Assembly: GCA_028671895.1 (NCBI GenBank)
Contig: CM053809.1
Span: forward strand, 30,169,501-30,233,500
Source: Oenanthe sinensis
Lineage: Eukaryota > Streptophyta > Magnoliopsida > Apiales > Apiaceae
Reading direction: 5' to 3'
DNA length: 64,000 bases
In this document: positions 12,311-22,195 of the stretch, one piece after another
Layout: every line of letters starts with the position of its first letter
Numbering within the stretch: position 1 is the first letter of the stretch
Notes under the pieces: generated by a model
The model's database searches: none
Told to the model about the DNA's origin: nothing
Seen by the model: only the letters and a program-made list of their open reading frames with translations
Position numbers and translations under genes: made by a program

Positions 12311-12320
12311 TTATATATAT
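12311..12320 (+). promoter_or_regulatory. Candidate TATA box of the PBL27-like gene
   Basis: TTATATATAT lies about 130 bases upstream of the start codon at 12445, a plausible distance for a plant core promoter with a short 5' leader. This is position and motif evidence only. Confidence 0.35.
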
Positions 12321-12444
12321 ACAGATACAACAACCCATGATTTCTCTTTATTTATTTTCAAGATTTTATGCAAGAATTTCAAGATTTGATTGATACAAGG
12401 AACCCATTTATACATACATATAAATTTTGTAGTAAACTAGGAAG

Positions 12445-15400
12445 ATGGGTTGTTTCCCATGTTTTGATTCAAAGGAAGAGGAAACACTTAATCCTCAAAA
12501 ACACTCAAATCATCACAAAGATACTCATCCAACACTCCCCACTAACATTTCAAGATTAGCTTCTGGTTAGTTAGTTCTTGTTTTTTTATGTTCTTGAGCT
12601 TATGTTGTTTGGGTATACTGTTTATATGTGTATGTTTTTCTATTCTTTCATTTGATCTGTTTTTCTAATAACTTTTCTATCACTATGCATATCAAGTTTT
12701 GATTTTTTCAGACTTGGGTTGACTGAATTGATTGTTAGGTTTTCTTTAGCTGACTCTTTATCGAATATCTGGAGATAAATTGTGTATTGATATACTGGCA
12801 AACCTATTTTTCAACAAGGCCTTACATTGCCATTTTTAATTTATGTTACGATTTTGATAAAGATTGTTTTTTTAGAATCTTGAGTTGTGGATCTTGATTG
12901 CTTATTATGTTGGAAATTGCAGGAGCAGATAGGTTCAAGTCTAGAAGCAATGTTGGTGCGAAGAGGGAACAACCTGGTATCAAGGAACTAGTTGATGCTC
13001 AAATTGCGGCACAAACATTTACTTTTCGGGAGCTTGCAGCTGCAACAAATAATTTCAGGCCAGAGTCCTTCATAGGGGAAGGGGGATTTGGACGTGTTTA
13101 CAAAGGGAGGCTTCAAACCACGGGTCAGGTAAACTCTGTCTTTTTAGCGTAATAGATAGTTAAAAAAACATCTGTCTGATAATTTATACAAGACTATATA
13201 TATCTTATTATACTCCCTTTATATGCATGGACATTTTATTTCATCAATAGGCCGCCTATCTGAATTAGATTCGCATAATATGTTATCGCCCTTCAATTGT
13301 GTGATCAAACAAAAATAGTTTGAGTCCTCTTGTTCCACTTTAATTCCTCTGCTCCTTGATGGCTCTCTTCTTTAACCAGGTGCACTTACATTCTGTATTT
13401 CCTCTTGTACTGCTTAATTTGTTGGCATTGAAAAGAGCAGATACTTAATTAGTTGTATGTGCTTTCATACTCTTCTTTTTTGCATCTCATTTTTAATAAT
13501 TATAAGATGCTCTGTTACTAGAGATATCTCAGAGCGTAATATGCATACTGAAATGCTTCGGTCCTAAGTTTCATGTTAAGTGAGTGACATTAAATATGAT
13601 GTAACGAACTTAGATTAGATACCCTTTTATTATGTACTGAACTTTTAGAAGATAATATATATTCTTTGTGAACTTTATACCTGTGACCCCATAAAGCTTT
13701 TCATCAACTTATCTCATATGACTATATGAGTATCGCTTTTAACTAATTCACTGATCGAGATGGGAACATATGACATTGGAAAGTGCATACACTTTCAAGT
13801 GTCATTGAAACAGACACTATTCCGATCATATCCTGTGTTTCTACTTTTTTAATTTGTTTGCATTATGATTTCTTTTGTGTTACCAGTATGCTCTGCTTAG
13901 GCATTTTAGCAAATGTTGTTGCATCTGATGTGGATCTTACTACTTTCCTTTTTGTGCTGATTAGATGTAGGGCTGAAAACAACTCTGAGTAAATCGGATT
14001 GAACTGAATCTGAATTATCAAAAAGCGAACACAATATCACGTCGAATCTCACCACTCTCATATTCGTCAGCATTAGTGTAGTTTGAATATTTGAAGAGTA
14101 CTCGAATAAATATATTATAGAAGATGTCCGACTCCAATTCGTTAGTAAAATTAATTATATATATATAAAATATTCCCTGCTCCCCACTTATTTTGACCAC
14201 ATTTTCTAATTTACTTTTCCCAAAAGTTTTGTCTACTTTCAGTATTTAAGACGATTTATAATTAAAATATGTTAGGTTTAAAAGATATGTATTAATTTGA
14301 GTATTTATCTGTAAAATAAAATAAATTGCAAGTAGTTATCGCATGATTGCTAAAAACGTGAATATTTTGTCTGTGGAAAAGTTAAGGATGGAGGGAGTGT
14401 TATGTATTGAAATAATACTCTCTAACAGGTATAAATTATAATTTTATTAAAGAAGATTTCAAAACTACCCTAACCAAATACAAACGAATATTAACAAGTA
14501 TGAATTTGAAATATTGAATAGACTCAAATGAGCAGCTCTTCACTTATATGAGTCTTGAGCCAAATTAAATGCGAGTATTAGTACACGGATTCATACAAAC
14601 TCAAGTTGAAACTGAGCAAAAAGTAAAAATAATAATTTAAAATTGAATTAAATGTGAGTGAATAATAATGAATTTGAGTAGAGAATTACCACGTTGATAT
14701 TCGTTGTAATCAACTCCATTTCACCCCCTAACTAGTAATAATCTGTAAAATGTTTGATTTCTGAGAATAAAAAGATTTAAAAAGAAAATTTATCACACAA
14801 CTAAGCAATTACAACAATATGTTATGCTTCATCTTAACTTGTGCACTAAGCTTTATCTGATTTTTAAGACATCTGGGGTTGGTACCTTAATTATGAAATA
14901 TCGAGGTCATAGTGTATATTATCAATTCGGGTTACGGATATCAGATAACATTTAGATAATCTTGATATGCACTACCAAAATTTATATGCATGGAACTTGG
15001 AACAAGAAATTGCTCCTTCACATGTATGTACACCTTGGTGCTTGATCTTATACTGATCAACAAGTTGCAGTTTAGTTTTTTTTTCCTCGACATTGATCAC
15101 TGCTTAGAGAATTGTGACTCTGCTGAACAGGTTGTAGCTGTAAAACAATTGGATAGAGACGGGCTTCAGGGTAACAGAGAATTTCTTGTTGAAGTGCTGA
15201 TGCTTAGCCTTCTACACCACTCCAACCTTGTCAATTTGATTGGATACTGTGCTGATGGGGATCAACGGCTTCTTGTTTACGAATTTATGCCATTGGGATC
15301 ATTGGAAGACCACCTTCACGGTAGAAATTTTAAAGAATGTTAATTTTTTTCATTCCAATTTTCTTTCATAAGCATCTTAAAGGGAATGTGTAATGGATGA

Positions 15401-16800
15401 CAATGTTTGTCAAAATAAGATAATTTATCTTAATTAAAAGTAGGCTTGGAGTTTGTGTTTTGCACTTCCGAGTGTAATTATATGGACTATATATACATGT
15501 AATCAAAATAAGATATGCCATAGGTAGAAGCTTGTTTGTTATGTTCAACATCATTGAGCAGCTTCTTCACTGTTTGTGGGTGGACAGTTGACACTGTTGA
15601 TCTTGTGGTAGATCATCATATATATAGGATATCCAATATAACTTACTGCTCAGTACTCTATATATTGGATGATAAAGTGCCCTATCTTGTTTTACAGCCC
15701 AAGATTAGATAAAAAGGGTTTAAAAACATTACCTTGTTCTGCCCTCTACTGTGTTTGTACAGATCATTCCATTCAATATTATGTATAAATCAGGCCTCCT
15801 ACTATACTAAACCTTTATTAACATTTCCTATGTTTTTTGTGCAGATCTTCCACCAGATAAAGAACCTCTGGACTGGAATACACGAATGAAGATTGCAGCA
15901 GGTGCAGCCAAAGGCTTAGAGTTTCTCCATGACAAGGCAAGCCCTCCAGTCATCTACAGGGACTTCAAATCATCCAATATATTATTAAAGGAAGAATTTC
16001 ACCCAAAGCTTTCTGACTTTGGACTTGCAAAACTTGGCCCTACTGGAGATAAGTCTCATGTTTCTACCAGGGTGATGGGAACCTACGGTTACTGTGCACC
16101 TGAGTATGCCATGACTGGACAATTGACAGTGAAATCTGATGTCTACAGTTTTGGCGTGGTATTCTTAGAGCTAATAACTGGACGTAAAGCCATTGACAGT
16201 ACTCAACCACAAGGACAACAAAACCTTGTCACATGGGTAATCCATGTAGTCTAGTCTTTGTAGTTACCTAATAGAGTTCTTGGTGCTGGAGGATGTTAAC
16301 TTGTTGTCGATATTATGTATCTGCAGGCAAGACCTTTGTTCAATGACCGCAGAAAGTTTGCAAAATTAGCTGACCCAAGGCTTCAAGGTCAGTATCCAAT
16401 GCGGGGGCTATACCAGGCTCTAGCTGTAGCATCCATGTGTATCCAAGAACAGGCCGCTGCCCGTCCTCTAATTGGGGATGTTGTGACTGCCTTATCTTAT
16501 CTTGCGAACCAGGCATATGACCCCAAATCAGCTCCTGGACATGGCTACAGGTTAAATGCAGATAGAGATGAGAAATATAACAGAGGTAGTGGAAGATACA
16601 TGAGGAATGATATCGGGGGAGGGTCAGGCCTCAAATGGGACTTGGAAGGTTCTGAGAAGGATGACTCGCCGAAAGAAACTGCCAGGATGCTAAACCGGGA
16701 CTTGGAAAGAGAACGAGCCGTGGCAGAGGCTAAAATGTGGGGAGAGAATTTAAGAGAAAAAAGAAGACAACAGGACAATTTTGATGCTAATAATGAGTAG
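12445..16800 (+). CDS. PBL27: PBL27-like receptor-like cytoplasmic kinase (intact copy)
   Basis: Five exons: 12445-12565, 12923-13128, 15131-15320, 15845-16236 and 16327-16800. They join in frame into 460 aa with GT-AG borders throughout. The N-terminus MGCFPC offers Gly2 for myristoylation and Cys3/Cys6 for palmitoylation, implying plasma-membrane attachment. Kinase features: glycine loop GEGGFGRVYKG (92-102), Lys114 in VAVK, Glu130 of helix C, catalytic loop YRDFKSSN with Asp212, DFG 230-232, APEYA from 257. RD Tyr-Arg-Asp replaces His-Arg-Asp, as is usual in RLCK VII. The tail ends with RDLERERAVAEAKMWGEN, a signature I associate with Arabidopsis PBL27, the kinase that relays chitin signals from CERK1 to MAPKKK5. 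PBL5/6/7-like membership is the main alternative. Partial copies flank it on both sides. Intron 2 (2 kb) contains a decayed Stowaway-like element. Confidence 0.88.
14173..14397. mobile_element. Decayed Stowaway-like MITE in intron 2 of the PBL27-like gene
   Basis: The left end reads TTCCCTGCTCCCCACTT and the right end AAGGATGGAGGGAG, giving imperfect inverted repeats related to CTCCCTCCGTCCC. Both sides continue with 'acttttcc/ggaaaagt' in opposite orientation. The ends have diverged, so the element is old and boundaries are approximate. Confidence 0.5.
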
Positions 16801-17839
16801 ATTCCAATTGTACAATGAGAGGCTCATTTGTAACTTTGACTTGAACTTTTTGTTACGATAAACCAGGGAAGAGAAAGAATACCCCAGAAGCAAAGGTTCC
16901 ATACTTTTTTTTAAACTTCTTTTCTGTCTTCTTCATTTGTAGTTTTATACACAGAAGCAGCGCAAAACAGCTCAAGAAGAGAATTCCAATTTTAGTAAAG
17001 AAAAATACAAGAAGCAGGGCTGCTGACCTAAAAAACGAACTTGTTTCTTAAGCGAGACATTCGAATGGTACTTGTGCTGGCTCCCTTGTAGTTTTCTGAC
17101 TTGCTATACTGCGTGTTTTCTGCATTGATAGAAGTTATATATACTTGGTTCACAATTTGTCTAGCTAGCTTAGATTATCTTATACAACAAACTTAATTGT
17201 GTTATGTGTATCACAACAATGTAAAAGTGCACATCATAATCAGCTCTTTTAAGGGTTCAAGGATTCATTCATATCCTTATGTTGAAGTTGTTCATTAAAT
17301 ACTGCTATGACGTTTGTAAAGAATCTCAGGAGCTAAACTTTAGGGAAGTTAACTTTCTGCAGTTTGATATTACAAGATTAATTTCGTTATTACATTATTT
17401 TGCAATTATTTTGCGTGCGGTCGTAGAACATGCTTAATCATTCAATAAAGTTATACAAATCACAGTGCACAACATAAAGCACATAACAGAGAACACAATA
17501 TTTTACTTGCAAGAATGTTATAATAAAATTATAATATAACAAATTTAATTTTACAATACATTATTTTACACGTTTGGATATAGAATATGCCTATTTTTAA
17601 ATGTATCACCAACATAAATTACAAACCAAATCATTAATTTTATAAAATAATGGATTTGACAGGAATGGATGAGGTTAATTTTATAAAATATTGGATTTGA
17701 CAGGAAATGGATGGAGTTAATTTTATAAAATATTGGATTTGACAGGAATGGATGGGGTGAATTAAGATAGGGTGAATTAAGTTTCCGATTTTGCGACCAA
17801 AAATAGGTCATCATATAAATTTTGCCTATATATATTCAT
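16801..17839. other. 3' flank of the intact kinase; source of the duplicated segment
   Basis: Bases up to about 17350 are homologous to the sequence that follows the third copy. Downstream matches are 16801-16893 to 21119-21213, and 17218-17350 to 21214-21357. About 320 bases here (16894-17217) are absent in the third copy, so either this flank gained an insert or the copy lost it. No gene is seen. Confidence 0.6.
17634..17757. repeat. Tandem repeat, about 41 bp x 3
   Basis: Three consecutive copies of a unit built on TTAATTTTATAAAATATTGG followed by ATTTGACAGGAATGGATG. Copies differ by single-base indels (for example GGAAATGG against GGAATGG). There are no spacers of constant length and no associated genes, so this is a minisatellite and not a CRISPR array. 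Confidence 0.85.
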
Positions 17840-18712
17840 GTGGGCGCTCAAATGAGACCCTCTCTTAAAATGAGAACTGAGAATTAATAACAGCCTTCCA
17901 TTTTTAAATAATATGTTATAATCTTGATCGTTGCTTTATCTTTTTCTTAGTTACTTTGTCCTTTTTTTTATAACTTCTATAATCAACACAGATACACATA
18001 CGCATATATTGTTTCTCTGTCATCTCTCAACTCTCTTATTATTACACGTCTTCACATATGTTAGTTACAGAGTTTCGATTTTGATAACATAGTATTAGAT
18101 TTATTCGATTTTTTGTATAGAACTGTACTTTTACCTTTCATAGTTGATACAGATTGTGTTGATTTTGATTCAAATCGACTGTTTCAAGTGCATTCATTAT
18201 GATTACGAAAGATTTGTTAAGGATTAGTTCTAATCAAGGTATTGTTATTTATGTTATGTTTCTCAATTGACACGAATTGTGTTGAAAATCAACTTTTTAA
18301 TTCATATGCTTGTTATTTTTTGAGATTAATGATTCTTTTAATTGATATTTATCGTTTTCATGTGTTTTTCATATAGGTGTTATTGGTGGTGATTCATCAT
18401 CTTTTAATCGATTTATTGATGATGTTTCTGATTGTGCTAATGGTTTTAGTAATCATTCTGGTTCCAATGAAAGTGATGATGTTATATCAAATATTACGGT
18501 TACCTCAGGTGGAAGTAGATTACGGTTACCCCAGGTGGAAGTAGATTTTATGCTCCTCTTTGTTTAGATGTCACTTGTAGACCAGTTGTCGATAAGTTGT
18601 TTGATTGTCTAGAGAAATGTATGAATTTTTATAAGGAATATGGTCGGTTATGTGGATTCAATAAATCTGACCAATTTCCTACAAAATACAAGAGGAGATT
18701 TTGGCAGCTCGC
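17840..18712 (+). pseudogene. FAR1/FRS-type fragment of a MULE-like transposon
   Basis: About 17840-17880 has the CTCAAATGAGACCCT...AAAATGAGAAC style of terminal sequence common in plant Mutator-like elements. Downstream, about 18366-18712 encodes an acidic stretch followed by YAPLCLDVTCRPVVDKLFD and CMNFYKEYGRLCGF. This resembles the start of the FAR1 DNA-binding domain, whose family pattern is F(D/E)SLEE-x-FYKEYARxCGF. A 26-bp tandem duplication near 18493-18544 shifts the frame just before the domain. The frame ends abruptly at 18712, where a mariner-like element begins, so the zinc-binding part, transposase and SWIM domains are absent here. FAR1-related genes derive from MULE transposases. 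I infer a transposon remnant and not a working FRS gene. Confidence 0.6.
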
Positions 18713-18714
18713 TA

Positions 18715-19858
18715 CTCCCTCCGTCCCTTAAATACTGGTTGAGTTACTATTTATATTTGTCCCATAAAAATGGCTTGGTTACTAATTTTATAAAAATATT
18801 TCTATATGTACCCTTATTAAATGCATACATTAATCAATATCCTCCTTTTATTAGTCCAGCTTTATTTGTATACACTTCTATTCATCATTGAAGCACGAGT
18901 TGAAATTTGATTTTTTTCAAATCCCTCCATTAATGATAGCTAACTAGTGTTCATATAAAATGAAAAAAATAAATAAATTCCCTCTCATAGCTTTCATAAT
19001 TCCCTCTAGTGCCAAAAAAAACATTCTTTGTATGCTAAAAGTCTATATAAACTCTCGAAATGCTTCAGGGTCATTGAATAAAAAAATTGAAGAAAATACA
19101 AATACAAATGAATCAGAGCATGAAGAGACAACCGATGGAATTAGAATATCGCACAAGCATATGACATTCAGTAGAAGAAAAATTATTTTTGACTATATGT
19201 TAGATATGAAGAACTGAAGATGTCAGAGTTTATCTGACGTCATCAGAGTTTACTCAATCAGAGTTTGCTAACCGACAGAGTCTATGCTGGTCAGAGTTTG
19301 GTTCGACAAATCAGGAGATGATTGAAGATAAAGACAGAAGTGTTTGAGTAAAAGTCTATTGCCTTTATGGAAGCTATTTTTTAGGAGGATAATGATGGAA
19401 ATCGTATATTTGTATTTATTGATCATTATCTTTACTGTAATTAGATAGATAGTTGTGTACTATATAAACACATGATTAGGTTTACATTGATGTATCGTTA
19501 AAGTCATATTATTATCATAACCTAGGAGATCTTAAAAACATCTGATTTTTTGAGAGAGTTTTGTATTAACTTTGTCAAAATTAATACAAATAGTTCGTCT
19601 TTTACATATTTGTATTCTAAAGTCGATTATTTGGTACTATTATATTCAAACCCCTTCTATAATAATTCATTATCTGAGTAACACTATCTTTTACGCAACT
19701 CCAAAAATTTGGTCGTCAAGAAGGGCTTCAAAATGGTTGCTGCCTACAAATTTAGTGTTTCAACTCGAACTATTGCGAGAATCCGAGCACATGGTAAAAA
19801 AAAGGAAATTGGAATAGATTTCTCAAACAAGTCAGTTGGAAACGTGGGAAGAAAACGA
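18715..19858 (+). mobile_element. Truncated mariner-like element (MLE) with transposase remnant
   Basis: The element starts CTCCCTCCGTCCC at 18715 behind a TA dinucleotide, the terminus shared by plant MLEs and Stowaway MITEs. The frame from 18960 to 19214 ends with MTFSRRKIIFDYMLDMKN. After removing the LTR at 19215-19718 it resumes with GFKMVAAYKFSVSTRTIARI and then SNKSVGNVGRKRI. This is the helix-turn-helix N-terminal pattern of plant mariner transposases (family style: ...FSVSxRTVxRIW... and GRKR). The reading frame is continuous across the LTR if one copy of the target duplication is removed. The element stops near 19858, where sequence duplicated from the kinase gene begins. The catalytic DDD domain and right terminus are therefore missing. 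Confidence 0.65.
19215..19718. mobile_element. Solo LTR (504 bp) inside the mariner-like transposase
   Basis: The unit begins TG and ends CA. It is flanked by AGAAC (19210-19214) and AGAAG (19719-19723), a 5-bp target duplication with one change. Excising it restores a continuous transposase frame (...DMKN-GFKM...). The first 100 bases hold five CAGAGT words, and a TATATAA-like promoter lies near 19460. The same CAGAGT-rich design marks the LTR at 30918-31670. No internal retroelement genes are present, so I call it a solo LTR. The superfamily, probably Ty1/copia, is inferred. Confidence 0.6.
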
Positions 19859-21357
19859 ATTCACTGTTTGTGGGTGGACAGTTGACGCTGTTGATCTTGT
19901 GGTAGATCATCATATATATAGGATATCCAATATAACTTACTGCTCAGTACTCTATATATTGGATGATAAAGTGCCCTATCTTGTTTTACAGCCCAAGATT
20001 AGATAAGAAGGGTTTAAAAACATTACCTTGTTCTGCCCTCTACTGTGTGTGTACAGATCATTCCATTCAATATTATGTATAAATCAGGCCGCCTACTATA
20101 CTAAACCTTTATTAACATTTCCTATGTTTTTTGTGCAGATCTTCCACCAGATAAAGAACCTCTGGACTGGAATACACGAATGAAGATTGCAGCAGGTGCA
20201 GCCAAAGGCTTAGAGTTTCTCCATGACAAGGCAAGCCCTCCAGTCATCTAAAGGGACTTCAAATCATCCAATATATTATTAGAGGAAGAATTTCACCCAA
20301 AGCTTTCCGACTTTGGACTTGCAAAACTTGGCCCTACTGGAGATAAGTCTCATGTTTCTACCAGGGTGATGGGAACCTACGGTTACTTTGCTCCTGAATA
20401 TGCCATGACTGGACAGTTGACATTGAAATCTGATGTCTACAGTTTCGGCGTAGTATTATTAGAGCTTGTCAGTACTCAATCACGAGGACAACAGAACCTT
20501 GTCACATGGGTAATCCATATAGTCTAGTCTTTGTGGTTACCTAATAGAGCTCATGGTGTTGGAGGATGTTAACTTGTTGTCGATGTTATGTATCTGCAGG
20601 CAAGACCTCTGTTCAAAGACCGCAGAAAGTTTGCAAAATTAGCTGACCCAAGGCTTCAAGGTCAGTATCCAATGCGAGGGCTATACCAGGCTGTAGCTGT
20701 AGCAGCCATGGGTATCCAAGAACAGGCCGCTGCCCGTCCTCCAATTGGGGATGTTGTGACTGCCTTGTCTGATATTGCGAACCAGGCATATGACCCTAGC
20801 TCAGCTCCTGGACATGGCTACAGGTTAAATGGAGATAGAGATGAGAAATATAACAGAGGAAGTGGAATATACATGAGGATCAGGATGCTAAACCGGGACT
20901 TGGAAAGACAACGAGCTATGTTAGAGGCTAATATGTGGGAAGAGAATTTAAGAGTAAAAAGAAGACAACAAGGCAATTTTGATGCACCGAAAGAAACTGC
21001 CAAGATGCTAAACCGGGACTTGGAAAGAGAACGAGCTGTGGCAGAGGCTAAAATGTGGGGAGAGAATTTAAGAGAAAAAAGAAGACAACAAGACAATTTT
21101 GATGCTGATAATGAGTAGATTCCAATTGTACAATGAGAGGCTCGTTTGTAACTTTGGCTTAAACTTTTTGTTCTGATAAAACCAGGGAAGAGAAAGAATA
21201 CCCCAGAAGTAAAATGTAAAAGTGCACATCATCATAGTCGGTTCTTTTTAGGGTTCAAGGATTCATTCATATCTTTATGTTGAAGTTGTCCATTGAATAC
21301 TGTTATGACGTTTGTAAAGGATCTCTATCAGGAGCTAATCTTTAGGGAAGTTAACAT
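19859..21357 (+). repeat. Segmental duplication of the 3' half of the PBL27-like gene
   Basis: From TTCACTGTTTGTGG at about 19859 onwards the sequence is nearly identical to 15566 onwards (intron 3, exon 4, intron 4, exon 5 and the 3' flank). Homology ends at about 21357, matching 17350. The near-identity of introns shows a recent duplication by DNA and not by retroposition. Confidence 0.9.
20139..21118 (+). pseudogene. 5'-truncated PBL27-like kinase (copy 3)
   Basis: Only exon 4 (20139-20509) and exon 5 (20600-21118) exist. Exons 1-3, with the glycine loop and catalytic Lys, lie outside the duplicated segment. In exon 4 the codon for Tyr of VIYRDF is TAA (20249-20251). A 21-base in-frame deletion removes the seven residues around LITGRKAI. 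Exon 5 stays open for 172 codons, but its tail is rebuilt: the GGGSGLKWDLEG stretch is gone, and the MLNRDLER...NFDA unit of about 39 residues is present twice in tandem. AAMGIQEQ replaces the usual AxMCxQEQ Cys. DFG and APEYA are intact. It cannot make a kinase. An independent short protein from exon 5 is possible in frame but has no promoter evidence. Confidence 0.9.
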
Positions 21358-22195
21358 TTTGGAAAAAAGAAACAAAAGCTTAATTAATTGGAACAAAAAA
21401 ACCAACTCCCACCATTCCAATCCCTTTGATTAAAATTATAAAAATCTCTAAACTCTCTGTATTTGCTGGTCAATTGTTATTCTCCAAATGTGTCACATAA
21501 ACTTCCATCAAAATTATTTTAAATTATAAATTATATCTAATCGACATAGAGAATAGAATTAGAGAATAACACATTATTTATTCTATATATTTTTAAAAGT
21601 GATTATTTTATTATTATTTTGATAAACCACTTGGCTAATATGGTTGGGGATGTCGGTAAGTCATGCAAATTTAGCAGCAGTACGGGAGTACAATATTTCG
21701 AAAATTAGTGTATGCGTGTCCCGGTTGCCTTGTTGTGCACAGTTATGCACTCGATCAGAATTCTTATAATATACTGCGGTAAAAATGTTTTGGTTGGCAA
21801 GTTGATGTTAATCACACATAGTTAACACCCCTCCGGCCTACACGAACTTTCTAAAACAAGAAACGAAACCAAATTCTTGAAAAAATGTATTTAAATTTCT
21901 GATATACATTACCGCTATAATTAAAATAAGAATCACAGGGGGCTCAAAAATTCTATAATTAGATGGGCGTTGAATACATGAATTCTCTCTTTTTTAAAAA
22001 TTCGGGAACACTCCGGTCCGATCATAATTTAATATATATTTAAATATATCGTTTGTCAGCTTCAAATTTTTTTTTTTTTTACTATATATAGTTTGCATGC
22101 TGCCGCCTGCCGGCGAGGTTTTTCTTTCTTGCCTGCTTATTATATTTTTTCTTATTATTATTGATTGAAGTAGAAAGGAGAAATAAAGAAGAGGC
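21358..22195. other. Intergenic; upstream region of the GDPD gene
   Basis: AT-rich with no supported gene. TATATATA lies near 22083, about 110 bases before the GDPD start codon, and is a reasonable TATA candidate. A poly-T run precedes it at about 22066. Confidence 0.4.

Noticed and set aside
17634..17757. Three evenly spaced repeats considered as a CRISPR-like array
   Set aside because: Units are contiguous with no unique spacers, and this is a plant nuclear context. It is a minisatellite.
18640..18891. 83-codon frame spanning 18713
   Set aside because: The frame crosses the boundary between the FAR1-like fragment and the mariner terminus. The second half is non-coding terminal sequence.
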